From Bacteroidales bacterium (GTDB lineage: Bacteria > Bacteroidota > Bacteroidia > Bacteroidales > UBA1715), in NCBI GenBank assembly GCA_017516865.1, contig JAFXAU010000002.1, positions 1-64,000 of the forward strand: a stretch of 64,000 bases of DNA. Direction: 5' to 3'. Shown here piece by piece: positions 16,270 through 24,660 of the stretch. The translations under genes and the position numbers were made by a program. Each line of letters begins with the position of its first letter. Positions within the stretch are counted from its first letter, which is position 1. Below the pieces are notes generated by a model. It ran no database searches. It saw only the letters and a program-made list of their open reading frames with translations, and was not told the origin of the DNA.

Positions 16270-18105
16270 ATGAAAACAGAGAACAAAATAAACCGTCGCC
16301 GATTTTTACAGATTTTTGGAGCTGGAACTGCTGCCACGGCGGCAATGCTGACAGGTTGCTCCGATACGAAAAAGGAATCAGAACAAACAACAAACAACGA
16401 CATTCCAACCGATAAAATGACCTACCGTACCGATTCGCACGGTCAACAAGTGTCGATTCTGGGCTACGGCTGTATGCGTTTCCCCACAATTCAAGGGAAA
16501 AGCGGCCGCGAAGATGCCGAAAACGAAATAGACCAAGAGGAAGTCAACCGACTGATTGACTATGCAATAGCCCACGGCGTGAATTTGTTCGACACGTCGC
16601 CTGCATATTGTCAGGGACGTTCCGAAAAGGCGTTGGGCATCGCTCTGAGCCGTCATAAACGCAACGAATTCTTGGTTTCCACAAAACTCTCGAACTTTGG
16701 CGTTTTTACCCGTGAAGCGTCGTTGGAGATGTATTACAACTCGTTCAAGGAACTACAGGTTGACTACATTGATTACTATCTGCTCCACTCCGTGGGCGGC
16801 GGCGACGATGCAATGGGATATTTCAAAGCCCGCTACATAGACAACGGTATTCTCGATTTTTTGTTGGAAGAACGGAAAGCAGGAAGAATCAAAAACTTAG
16901 GGTTTTCATATCACGGTGACATTCGCATTTTCGACTACCTATTGTCGCGTCACGACGAGATTCATTGGGATTTTGTGCTGATTCAGCATAGTTACGTTGA
17001 CTGGAAACACGCAAAACTTATGAATCCACGAAATACCAATTCGGAATATCTTTACGGGGAACTGGACAAACGCGAGATTCCCGCATTCGTAATGGAACCA
17101 TTGTTGGGCGGTCGTTTGGCAAATTTGAACGACCACGCCACGGAACTACTCAAACAGCGAGACCCCGAAGCGAGCATAGCATCGTGGGCGTTCCGATTCG
17201 CTGGCTCAATGCCGAGAATCCTTTCTGTTTTGAGCGGCATGACATATATGGAACATTTACAAGACAATGTAAAAACCTATTCTCCTCTGAAACCGTTGAA
17301 CGACGAGGAATATCAACTACTGGAAGAAATTGCCGACATTTTTGCGAATTTCCCGATGGTTCCGTGCAACACGTGCCAGTATTGTATGCCGTGTCCTTAC
17401 GGATTGGACATTCCAGGAATTTTCTCCCACTACAACAAATGTCTGAACGAAGGGAACGTGCAGGAAGACCGACAAAATCCAGAATATGCCAAGGCACGCA
17501 AGGCATTTTTGGTGGGTTACGACCGTAGTGTTCCGAAACTGCGACAAGCCGACCACTGCATTGAATGCGGCCGCTGTATTCCCGCTTGTCCACAACGAAT
17601 CGACATTCCACAGGAAATGCACCGAATAAACAATTTTGTAGAAACGTTGAAACGCAATGGTGCCGACTTGGGCAAGGCAACCGCAATGGCAGTGCTGATA
17701 AAGAAACTCGACGAAGGAAACTACTCTTGTGTGATTGGGAAAGATGGTGAAGTTCGCACCTACAATCAAAAAGGCGTGCAAGATTTGTACGACCTGGTGA
17801 AAGAACAAAATCCCATTATGAAGAACGCAATGATAGCCGACAAAGTGATTGGCAAAGGCGCGGCGGCGATGATAGTTTTAGGCGGATTCAGCGAAGTGTT
17901 CACACACGCAATCTGCACTTCGGCAAAAGAAATGCTTGAATCGAACGGCATCCACGTCACATTCGACAAGGAAGTTGACTACATTATAAATAACGCAGGA
18001 ACCGATTGGTGTCCGCTCGAAAAACGGGTAAAAAACTGCTCAACGGCGGAAGAATGCTGGCCGATTATTGAAGATTTTGTGCTGGGATTACGCCAGAAAT
18101 TGTAA
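16270..18105 (+). CDS. Tat lipoprotein: aldo/keto reductase-ferredoxin-DUF1893 fusion
   Basis: 611 residues. Twin-arginine signal RRRFL (9-13) with a lipobox LTGC ending at Cys30, so probably a Tat-exported lipoprotein. Residues ~55-350 are an aldo/keto reductase with the usual tetrad Asp108, Tyr113, Lys139, His173. Two 4Fe-4S motifs follow (Cys366/369/372/375 and Cys430/433/436/440). From ~472 to the end is a DUF1893 domain (YSCVIGKDGEV; GKGAAAMIVLGG), a fold related to cytidine deaminases. Export is odd for a family that normally uses NADPH; electrons may come from the NapHG-like protein encoded just before it. The ATG at 16270 is chosen over an upstream overlapping start because it begins the signal. 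Confidence 0.85.
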   Translation: MKTENKINRRRFLQIFGAGTAATAAMLTGCSDTKKESEQTTNNDIPTDKMTYRTDSHGQQVSILGYGCMRFPTIQGKSGREDAENEIDQEEVNRLIDYAIAHGVNLFDTSPAYCQGRSEKALGIALSRHKRNEFLVSTKLSNFGVFTREASLEMYYNSFKELQVDYIDYYLLHSVGGGDDAMGYFKARYIDNGILDFLLEERKAGRIKNLGFSYHGDIRIFDYLLSRHDEIHWDFVLIQHSYVDWKHAKLMNPRNTNSEYLYGELDKREIPAFVMEPLLGGRLANLNDHATELLKQRDPEASIASWAFRFAGSMPRILSVLSGMTYMEHLQDNVKTYSPLKPLNDEEYQLLEEIADIFANFPMVPCNTCQYCMPCPYGLDIPGIFSHYNKCLNEGNVQEDRQNPEYAKARKAFLVGYDRSVPKLRQADHCIECGRCIPACPQRIDIPQEMHRINNFVETLKRNGADLGKATAMAVLIKKLDEGNYSCVIGKDGEVRTYNQKGVQDLYDLVKEQNPIMKNAMIADKVIGKGAAAMIVLGGFSEVFTHAICTSAKEMLESNGIHVTFDKEVDYIINNAGTDWCPLEKRVKNCSTAEECWPIIEDFVLGLRQKL

Positions 18106-18250
18106 AAGTGGCTCATGTTTTTGTAAACGACCACACTTTTGCGGAGAAAAGATTGGTATCATTCAAAAATTGACTTGATTTTTGTTTGTCGTACATTTTA
18201 TTTTTTTTCAAAAAAATATTTTATTTTTACACAAGCCAATAAAATTGTTT

Positions 18251-18475
18251 ATGAGCAGAGAAGAATTAAATAAAATCAACTATTTTGTGGCGTTGATTTC
18301 GGTATTTGCCGAAAAACACGGAATTTCAACTCAAGAAGCGTATGTGTATCTTCAACGCTATAAAGGACTTGATTTCGTAAAAAAATTCTATGATGTGGAG
18401 CATACTTTCTCCTTTGAAAATACTGTTGAAGATTTAGATGCATATTGTGCCAGAAAAGGAGGAATGTTGAAATGA
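18251..18475 (+). CDS. DUF3791 small protein
   Basis: 74 residues. The pattern INYFVALISVFAEKHGIS, AYVYLQRYKGLDFV, YDVEHTFSFENTVEDL matches DUF3791, a small all-helical family found beside DUF3990 genes in Bacteroidota and Firmicutes. Its stop overlaps the start of the DUF3990 gene (ATGA). The position suggests an antitoxin- or immunity-like partner, but this is inference. The ATG at 18251 is chosen; the upstream frame codes only for AT-rich leader sequence. Confidence 0.8.
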   Translation: MSREELNKINYFVALISVFAEKHGISTQEAYVYLQRYKGLDFVKKFYDVEHTFSFENTVEDLDAYCARKGGMLK

Positions 18476-18942
18476 AATTATATCACGGAACAAATATTGA
18501 GTTCTCCCAAATTGACTTTTCAAAAAGTAAATCGGGAAAAGATTTTGGTCTCGGTTTTTATTTAACTCCAGAAAAAGAAATTGCCCACAGACAAGCGGAA
18601 CGCAAATATGAACAATTTGAGACTGGCGATATTATTGTACAGGAATACGAATTTGATGAAAAAAATGTGGAAAATCTTTCTGTTTTAAGATTTGACAGTT
18701 ATACATTGGAATGGGCTCGTTTTGTACTCTTGAACAGAAAAAACAGAACAAAAATCCAACAACATCATTACGACATTGTTATTGGACCCATTGCCGATGA
18801 TGCTATTGGTTTTCAAATTCGTCGTCTCGAAGATGGTATTATTACCGAAGAACAATTTTTAGAAGAAATCAAGTACCATACTGTAACCATGCAATATTTG
18901 TTTTGCAGTGGCAAATCACTTTTAACACTCCACCGACTATGA
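18472..18942 (+). CDS. DUF3990 protein, putative ADP-ribosyltransferase-like
   Basis: 156 residues. The N-terminal LYHGTN (His5) and DFGLGFYLT (~31-39) are the DUF3990 hallmarks. This family is, to my recollection, grouped with the ADP-ribosyltransferase-fold proteins, where a His...Tyr...Glu set holds NAD. A later acidic segment (TEEQFLEEIKYHT) could supply the acidic residue. It is translationally coupled on both sides: ATGA overlap with DUF3791 upstream and with the small gene downstream. The overall plan fits a toxin with small partner proteins. Activity is unproven. Confidence 0.75.
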   Translation: MKLYHGTNIEFSQIDFSKSKSGKDFGLGFYLTPEKEIAHRQAERKYEQFETGDIIVQEYEFDEKNVENLSVLRFDSYTLEWARFVLLNRKNRTKIQQHHYDIVIGPIADDAIGFQIRRLEDGIITEEQFLEEIKYHTVTMQYLFCSGKSLLTLHRL

Positions 18943-19148
18943 GTAAAGAGACTTATATGATTGAATGCATTACAAGAGATATGATTTCTTGGTTAATGAA
19001 CGATTACCATTATTCTATGGATAAAGCAATGGATTCTGTTTACACATCCAAAACCTATGGTAGTCTTATCAATGTGAATACCGGATTATATTTCCAAAGT
19101 TCACAATACGTTTTCGAAGACCTTCAGAAAGAACTTTCGTTACAATAA
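18939..19148 (+). CDS. Small protein coupled to DUF3990 gene
   Basis: 69 residues, starting ATG at 18939 inside the stop of the DUF3990 gene. Motifs: IECITRDMISWLMNDY, AMDSVYTSKTYGSL, TGLYFQSSQYVFEDLQKEL. Similar short proteins recur beside DUF3990/DUF3791 genes as far as I recall, without assigned function. Predicted helical, acidic at the end and without a signal. Likely the third member of a three-gene cassette. Confidence 0.7.
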   Translation: MSKETYMIECITRDMISWLMNDYHYSMDKAMDSVYTSKTYGSLINVNTGLYFQSSQYVFEDLQKELSLQ

Positions 19149-19260
19149 CACTTCATCTCTTTGGATATTCATGGAAATTTTCTATTCTTTTGCGGAGAAG
19201 TTTCATTCTATATTTTTCCACAAAAACAATTACAGAGTCAACTAGTTAGAAAATAAACGT

Positions 19261-19268
19261 TATCTTTG
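19261..19268 (+). promoter_or_regulatory. TAnnTTTG promoter for tatA
   Basis: TATCTTTG, 16 bases before tatA. Confidence 0.6.
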
Positions 19269-19284
19269 CAATAAAATTAAGACT

Positions 19285-19491
19285 ATGAACACATTACTTT
19301 TTTTAGGTTCTATCGGATTCCAAGAGATTTTAGTCATTGCGCTTATCGTGCTGCTATTGTTCGGCGGAAAGAAAATTCCAGAACTAATGAGAGGTCTTGG
19401 CAAAGGCGTGAAAAACTTCAAAGACGGCATGAACGGAGCCGAAACGAACTCCGAAAATCAAACAAAACCGAATGACGAAAACAAACAGTAA
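19285..19491 (+). CDS. tatA: Twin-arginine translocase subunit TatA
   Basis: 68 residues: one short membrane helix (EILVIALIVLLLFGGKKIPEL), a hinge FGGKKIPELMRGLGKG, an amphipathic helix and a polar tail. It forms the protein-conducting assembly of the Tat pathway. Its end overlaps tatC by 20 bases. No tatB is seen, which is usual for minimal Tat systems. Two proteins with twin-arginine motifs are encoded 1-4 kb upstream. Confidence 0.92.
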   Translation: MNTLLFLGSIGFQEILVIALIVLLLFGGKKIPELMRGLGKGVKNFKDGMNGAETNSENQTKPNDENKQ

Positions 19492-20242
19492 CGAACTTTC
19501 GTTCTGGGAACACGTTGACGAACTTCGTGGCTGCATAATCCGTATTCTTGTCGCCGTGGTGGCGTTCGGAATCGTTGCATTTTGTTTCAAAGACGCCGTG
19601 TTCTCCATTGTGCTGGCTCCTAAAGAATCCGATTTTGTAACCTACCGTCTGTTTAAATCGTTGGGTGCAAGTTTGTCGGATTTTTCCATTCATTTGATTA
19701 ACACAGAATTAGCACAACAATTTCTCATACACATAAAAATCTCATTTTACGTCGGTGCTCTTGTTGTATCGCCATACATTCTATACGCCCTGTTTTCGTT
19801 CGTCTCGCCGGCATTGTACGCAAGCGAGAAACGGGTGGCGCTGAAGGCTGTAGGCGGCGGTTACATTATGTTCATTCTCGGCGTGCTGTTGTCATATTTC
19901 CTTATCTTTCCGCTCACATTCAGATTTTTAGGCACATATCAGGTGAGCGACGAGATTGTCAATTTTATTTCGCTTACGTCGTACATAGGCACGCTGCTCA
20001 CGCTCTGCCTGCTTATGGGAATTATGTTTGAACTGCCAATTTTATGTTGGATTCTTGCAAAAATGGGAATCATAAACGCATCATTTCTAAAACAATACCG
20101 CCGTCACGCCATAGTTGCAATTTGCGTGCTTGCAGCCGTCATCACCCCCACCGCCGACGCATTCACGCTGTTTGTGGTGGCATTGCCAATTTATATGCTG
20201 TACGAAATAAGCATTGGAATTGTAGCACGACATAAAAGCTAA
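19472..20242 (+). CDS. tatC: Twin-arginine translocase subunit TatC
   Basis: 256 residues, six membrane helices and the conserved N-terminal SFWEHVDELRGCIIR, with FELPILCWILAKMGI before the last helices. TatC is the receptor for twin-arginine signals. Overlap with tatA indicates coupled translation. A complete minimal TatAC pair therefore sits beside its probable substrates. Confidence 0.95.
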   Translation: MTKTNSNELSFWEHVDELRGCIIRILVAVVAFGIVAFCFKDAVFSIVLAPKESDFVTYRLFKSLGASLSDFSIHLINTELAQQFLIHIKISFYVGALVVSPYILYALFSFVSPALYASEKRVALKAVGGGYIMFILGVLLSYFLIFPLTFRFLGTYQVSDEIVNFISLTSYIGTLLTLCLLMGIMFELPILCWILAKMGIINASFLKQYRRHAIVAICVLAAVITPTADAFTLFVVALPIYMLYEISIGIVARHKS

Positions 20243-20317
20243 TCTATTCTATCTCAATATATTCCGTCATTCTTTAACAATTCCGCATTCAGCATTAAAC
20301 AATACGCATTATTTTTT

Positions 20318-20325
20318 TACCTTTG
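20318..20325 (+). promoter_or_regulatory. TAnnTTTG promoter
   Basis: TACCTTTG, 18 bases before the HD-domain gene. Confidence 0.6.
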
Positions 20326-20343
20326 TGGCATATACAGAAAATT

Positions 20344-21000
20344 ATGGATTGCGATAAACGGATTGAATACATTAAATCAGAAGTAAAGCGTACTCTGCAA
20401 CATGCGGAATGCGGTCATGACTATTCCCACGCCCTGCGTGTGATGCAAAATGCCGAACAAATAGCCAAAAGCGAAGGAGGCGACGTTGTGACAATTCAAG
20501 CTGCCGCCCTGCTCCACGATGTCTCCGACGAAAAATTCAGTAACGGGAACACCGTCATCGGACTCAAACTGACAGAAAACATTCTGAAAAAAGCGAAATT
20601 CAAATCTGCCGAAATCGCAAAAATCATCGACATCATTAAAAACATTTCTTATAAAGGCGGTTTCAACGTGAACGGTGTTCCGTCAATAGAATGTGCCATT
20701 GTGCAGGATGCCGACCGTCTTGACGCAATCGGCGCAATCGGCATTGCACGTGCGTTCCACTACGGCGGCTACAAAAACCGCGAGCTCTACAATCCCGACA
20801 TTGAACCGCAAGATTTCGAAAATGCCGAAGAATATCGTAACTCAAATGGACCGACAATCAACCATTTTCACGAAAAACTTCTGAAACTGAAATACTTAAT
20901 GAATACGCCGACGGCCAAAATCATGGCAGAACCACGCCATCAATTTTTGGAAACATTCCTCGACGAATTCATGAAAGAATGGAACGGCGAAGCAGAATAA
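20344..21000 (+). CDS. HD-domain phosphohydrolase
   Basis: 218 residues. Metal-binding HD pattern: HDYSHALRV (first His), ALLHDVSDEKF (HD pair) and QDADRLDAIGAIGIAR (last Asp). It resembles the YedJ-type HD superfamily of soluble phosphohydrolases acting on nucleotides or related metabolites; the substrate is not known. The ATG at 20344 follows a good promoter. It converges on argH with only two bases between the stops. Confidence 0.88.
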   Translation: MDCDKRIEYIKSEVKRTLQHAECGHDYSHALRVMQNAEQIAKSEGGDVVTIQAAALLHDVSDEKFSNGNTVIGLKLTENILKKAKFKSAEIAKIIDIIKNISYKGGFNVNGVPSIECAIVQDADRLDAIGAIGIARAFHYGGYKNRELYNPDIEPQDFENAEEYRNSNGPTINHFHEKLLKLKYLMNTPTAKIMAEPRHQFLETFLDEFMKEWNGEAE

Positions 21001-21002
21001 CT

Positions 21003-22352
21003 CTACTTCACCAACTTTGACAACTGCGCCGCAACGGCATCAAACGGGAATTCCGTGAAAACCTTGTCGAATTTAGCCTTTATCTTGTCGTTGCACAGAT
21101 TGCCGATACTGCCTTCGTGCGTGTGGTTTGCCCTGCGCTCAGCCTTGAAATTGCCGTGTTTTATATCCAAGCCGACTTTTTTGTACGCATCGCGGAACGG
21201 CATTCCTTCGTATGTGAGACGATTCACCTCATCAACGCTGAAAATGTAGTCATACATAGGGTCGTCGAGAATGTGCTCCGAAATTTTTATGTTTTTCAGC
21301 ATCAACATCATCATATCAATGCAACTGTTGACTTCGGAGAAACCAGGAATAAAGCATTCTTTAATTATCTGTAAATCACGATTGTAACCAAACGGAAGAT
21401 TCGTCGTGATGAAAGAAATTTCTGTCGGCAATGCCTGTAATTTGTTTGATTTCGCACGAATAATCTCGAACACGTCGGGATTTTTCTTGTGCGGCATAAT
21501 GCTCGAACCTGTGGTCAATTCTTCGGGGAACGACACGAAATGGAAATTCTGGTTCATAAACAAACACATTTCCATAGCCATTTTCGACAAAGTTGCAGCG
21601 ATGCTCGCAAGTGCATAGCTCGTGATTTTCTCAACTTTTCCGCGTCCCATCTGGGCATACATTACGTTATAGTTCAATGTCTCAAAACCCAACAATTCAG
21701 TCGTCATGGTCCTGTTCAACGGAAACGACGAGCCATAGCCAGCTGCGGAGCCAAGCGGATTTTGGTTGGCAATTTTGTATGCCGCCAGCAACAACTGCAA
21801 GTCATCGACAAGACTTTCGGCATAGCAGCCGAACCACAACCCGAACGACGACGGCATTGCAATCTGCAAATGCGTGTAGCCCGGCATCAGCACATTTTTA
21901 TATTGTTCACTCAACGTTTGCAAAAGTGTAAACAAATCCTTTACACTTTCGGCTGTTCCCTGAATTGCGTCGCGGATATACAACTTCATATCGAGCAGCA
22001 CTTGGTCGTTGCGCGAACGTCCGCTGTGGATTTTTTTACCCACATCGCCAAGTTTTTCGGTCAGCAGAAATTCAACCTGCGAATGCACGTCTTCCACGTG
22101 GTCCTCAATTTTGAATTTGCCATTCAACACATCTTTATAAATGTTTTTCAGTTCCGCCTGCACAGCGTCAAGTTCGTCTTTCGTAAGCAATCCGATTGAT
22201 TCCAGCATACGCGTATGTGCAAGATTTCCAAGCACATCGGCTTTCGCCAAATACACATCAAATTCCTTATCCTTACCAACGGTAAACGTGGAAACTTTTT
22301 CGTTCGGAGCGACATCTTTCTGCCACAACGTAGTTGAATGTTTTTCAGCCAT
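21003..22352 (-). CDS. argH: Argininosuccinate lyase
   Basis: 449 residues. It cleaves argininosuccinate to arginine and fumarate, the last step of arginine synthesis. The fumarase-superfamily signature GSSIMPHKKNPD (about residue 283) with the catalytic Ser is intact. HSGRSRNDQV and MPGYTHLQ are also family motifs. No argG or other arginine genes are adjacent, so it appears to be a single-gene unit with its own promoter. Confidence 0.95.
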   Translation of the reverse strand: MAEKHSTTLWQKDVAPNEKVSTFTVGKDKEFDVYLAKADVLGNLAHTRMLESIGLLTKDELDAVQAELKNIYKDVLNGKFKIEDHVEDVHSQVEFLLTEKLGDVGKKIHSGRSRNDQVLLDMKLYIRDAIQGTAESVKDLFTLLQTLSEQYKNVLMPGYTHLQIAMPSSFGLWFGCYAESLVDDLQLLLAAYKIANQNPLGSAAGYGSSFPLNRTMTTELLGFETLNYNVMYAQMGRGKVEKITSYALASIAATLSKMAMEMCLFMNQNFHFVSFPEELTTGSSIMPHKKNPDVFEIIRAKSNKLQALPTEISFITTNLPFGYNRDLQIIKECFIPGFSEVNSCIDMMMLMLKNIKISEHILDDPMYDYIFSVDEVNRLTYEGMPFRDAYKKVGLDIKHGNFKAERRANHTHEGSIGNLCNDKIKAKFDKVFTEFPFDAVAAQLSKLVK

Positions 22353-22396
22353 TTAGATTTAATCTTTTACAGGCAAAGTGCCTTTTTTCGCTGTGA

Positions 22397-22404
22397 CAAA
22401 GATA
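22397..22404 (-). promoter_or_regulatory. TAnnTTTG promoter for argH
   Basis: TATCTTTG on the minus strand, 44 bases before argH, with a TTG about 19 bases further upstream as a -33 candidate. Confidence 0.6.
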
Positions 22405-22455
22405 TAAAATAATGCACAATGCACAATTAAATATGAAATTAATTATTTTTCTTCG

Positions 22456-22463
22456 TATGTTTG
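22456..22463 (+). promoter_or_regulatory. TAnnTTTG promoter for rmlB
   Basis: TATGTTTG, 18 bases before the rmlB ATG. Confidence 0.55.
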
Positions 22464-22481
22464 TGAAAAATTAAATTCTAT

Positions 22482-23618
22482 ATGAAACGTACCATTGTAA
22501 TAACTGGCGGAGCCGGATTCATAGGATCTCACGTCGTTCGTTTGTTTGTAAACAAATATCCCGATTACAAAATCATCAACCTTGACAAACTAACGTATGC
22601 AGGAAATTTGGCAAATTTGAAAGACGTTGAAAACAAGCCGAACTACAAGTTTGTGAAAATGGACATCTGCGACTTCGACGCGTTTTACAAACTGATGCAG
22701 GACGAACACGTTGACGGCATTATCCACCTTGCAGCCGAAAGTCACGTTGACCGTAGCATAAAAGACCCGTTCACCTTTGCCAAAACCAACGTAATGGGTA
22801 CGCTTTCGTTGTTACAGGCGGCAAAATCATACTGGGAATCGCTGCCCGAAAAATACGAGGGGAAACGGTTCTACCACATTTCAACCGACGAGGTGTATGG
22901 TGCATTGAAAATGTCGCATCCCGAAGGTGTGAAACCTCCATTTTCAACCACGGCATCGTCGTCGGAACATCATTTGGCGTATGGCGAGGATTTCTTCTAC
23001 GAAACAACAAAATACACGCCCCACTCGCCCTATTCGGCAAGCAAGGCCGGTTCAGACCACTTTGTACGTGCCTTCCACGACACCTACGGAATGCCGACAA
23101 TTGTGACGAACTGCTCGAACAACTATGGTCCGTATCAGTTCCCCGAGAAACTTATCCCACTGTTTATCAACAACATAAAGAACAAGAAGCCGCTACCTGT
23201 TTATGGCAAGGGCGAGAACGTGCGCGACTGGCTGTTTGTGGAAGACCACGCACGTGCAATCGACCTGATTTTCCACAAGGGAACGATTGCCGAGACGTAC
23301 AACATTGGCGGTTTCAACGAGTGGAAAAACATCGACATAATAAAAGTTGTAATCAACACGGTTGACCGCCTGCTCGGTCGTGCCGAAGGTGAAGATATGA
23401 ACTTGATTACCTATGTAACCGACCGTCTCGGCCACGACGCACGCTATGCAATTGATTCCACAAAATTGCAAAAAGAACTTGGTTGGGAACCGTCATTGCA
23501 ATTTGAAGAAGGCATTGAAAAAACCGTCCGTTGGTATTTGGACAACGAAGAATGGTTGAACAACGTGGTTTCAGGCGATTATGCAAATTACTATGAATCA
23601 ATGTATAAAAACAGATAA
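22482..23618 (+). CDS. rmlB: dTDP-glucose 4,6-dehydratase
   Basis: 378 residues. A short-chain dehydrogenase/reductase making dTDP-4-keto-6-deoxyglucose, a precursor of rhamnose and other deoxysugars. The NAD-binding loop GGAGFIGSHVVR (8-19), HLAAESHVDRS, the STDEVYG stretch and the catalytic YSASKAGSDH are present. Somewhat longer than the ~350-residue average. No rmlA, C or D is nearby. The FKBP lipoprotein starts one base after the stop. Confidence 0.95.
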   Translation: MKRTIVITGGAGFIGSHVVRLFVNKYPDYKIINLDKLTYAGNLANLKDVENKPNYKFVKMDICDFDAFYKLMQDEHVDGIIHLAAESHVDRSIKDPFTFAKTNVMGTLSLLQAAKSYWESLPEKYEGKRFYHISTDEVYGALKMSHPEGVKPPFSTTASSSEHHLAYGEDFFYETTKYTPHSPYSASKAGSDHFVRAFHDTYGMPTIVTNCSNNYGPYQFPEKLIPLFINNIKNKKPLPVYGKGENVRDWLFVEDHARAIDLIFHKGTIAETYNIGGFNEWKNIDIIKVVINTVDRLLGRAEGEDMNLITYVTDRLGHDARYAIDSTKLQKELGWEPSLQFEEGIEKTVRWYLDNEEWLNNVVSGDYANYYESMYKNR

Positions 23619-23619
23619 T

Positions 23620-24486
23620 ATGCGAAAATACATTATAGCTTGTCTTTCCCTTTTAACCATTTTCGGTTGCGACAGGACAAAAAACATTGAATATAGCACC
23701 ACCGACGGCGGTCTGTTGTATTTATATCACGAGAAATCCGACTCGGAACTACTGCCACAAGACGGCAACAAACTGCTGCTCGATGTAAAATATTTCAACG
23801 AGAACGATTCCTTGTTGTTCAATTCGCAGGACATTTCGCCACGGTTCATTATGGATTTTTTCCCACCAGCAACGACGGGAGCTTCAATCAACGATGCGTT
23901 TGCCATGATGCACGAAGGAGATAGCATGAGTTTTCTTATCAACGCATATAATTTCTATCTTGGCGCAGGGCAGACTTCCATGCTCCACAAGGTTTCGAAA
24001 ACCGAAAATCTCCGTTTTGAAGTCAGACTGAAAAAAATACTTTCGCCCGAAATTGTTGAAAAAGAGATTGCGGAAAAAGAGCAGGAATTGAAAGACGAGG
24101 AAGAATATTTGCTACAAGATTTTCTCACAAACAACTATCCTGATATAAAACCAACAAAATCAGGACTTTATTTCATAGAAACACGCGAAGGCGAAGGTCC
24201 CAAGGTGACGAAAAACAACAAAGTGGCAATCCATTACACAGCAACCTACATCAACGGCGAACCGATTTACTCAACCTACCAGAGAAACGATCCGTTGATT
24301 TTCGACGTAACCGACCCCAACGTGTGGCCGTGTCTTGCCGAAGCTGTGCAATATATGAACAAAGGTTCCAAAGCGACCATAATTGCTGTTTCTAAACTTG
24401 CCGCCGGCGAACGTGGTGACAAAGGGCTGAGAATTCCTCCCCGAAAGACGATTATTTTTGACTTGGAATTAGTCGGGGTCAAATAA
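23620..24486 (+). CDS. FKBP-type peptidyl-prolyl isomerase lipoprotein
   Basis: 288 residues. A lipoprotein signal ends at Cys17 (LLTIFGC). Two FKBP-like domains (about 40-150 and 190-288) are joined by a charged coiled stretch (EKEIAEKEQELKDEEEY). The second keeps the usual pattern (GLYFIETREGEGP, VAIHYTATYINGEPI, MNKGSKATIIAVSKLAAGERG). It resembles the gliding-associated PPIase GldI and other envelope FKBPs that help fold exported proteins. It starts at 23620, one base after rmlB. Confidence 0.88.
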   Translation: MRKYIIACLSLLTIFGCDRTKNIEYSTTDGGLLYLYHEKSDSELLPQDGNKLLLDVKYFNENDSLLFNSQDISPRFIMDFFPPATTGASINDAFAMMHEGDSMSFLINAYNFYLGAGQTSMLHKVSKTENLRFEVRLKKILSPEIVEKEIAEKEQELKDEEEYLLQDFLTNNYPDIKPTKSGLYFIETREGEGPKVTKNNKVAIHYTATYINGEPIYSTYQRNDPLIFDVTDPNVWPCLAEAVQYMNKGSKATIIAVSKLAAGERGDKGLRIPPRKTIIFDLELVGVK

Positions 24487-24499
24487 AATCACAAAAACC

Positions 24500-24528
24500 G
24501 TAGAGATGTGCCATGTGCACGTCTCTAC
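24500..24528. repeat. Palindromic repeat, copy 1
   Basis: An almost perfect palindrome (GTAGAGATG...CACGTCTCTAC) just past the FKBP gene. A close relative lies at 32171-32200, also directly after a stop codon. A dispersed REP-like element that may act as a terminator or mRNA stabiliser. Confidence 0.7.
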
Positions 24529-24608
24529 CACAAAAATCAACTTTATTCCATATTTTTTGTTACTTTGTCCATGAATTTTGAAATTTTTCAAAAAAAAATC
24601 AAAATTCG

Positions 24609-24638
24609 ATGCAGTCTTTTGACTTTTTTCGGACTATA
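24609..24638 (+). promoter_or_regulatory. 30-bp repeated promoter element, copy 1
   Basis: Identical over 30 bases to 26226-26255. Contains CTTTTGAC and, after a T run, CGGACTATA. Its 3' end lies 13-22 bases before the two possible starts of the sigma-factor fusion. The spacing fits an extracytoplasmic-function sigma promoter, probably read by the sigma factor it precedes. No TAnnTTTG element is present here. Confidence 0.65.
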
Positions 24639-24660
24639 GTAATAGAGATTTATGGTTTCG

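Noticed and set aside
18926..18945. Short match (AACACTCCACC) between the DUF3990 cassette and the gap at ~42.88 kb
   Set aside because: About a dozen bases in opposite orientation; could be chance and has no supporting flanking similarity.
21489..22199. 236-codon open frame opposite argH
   Set aside because: Antisense shadow of a clear argH; no domain, no promoter, composition mirrors the lyase codons.
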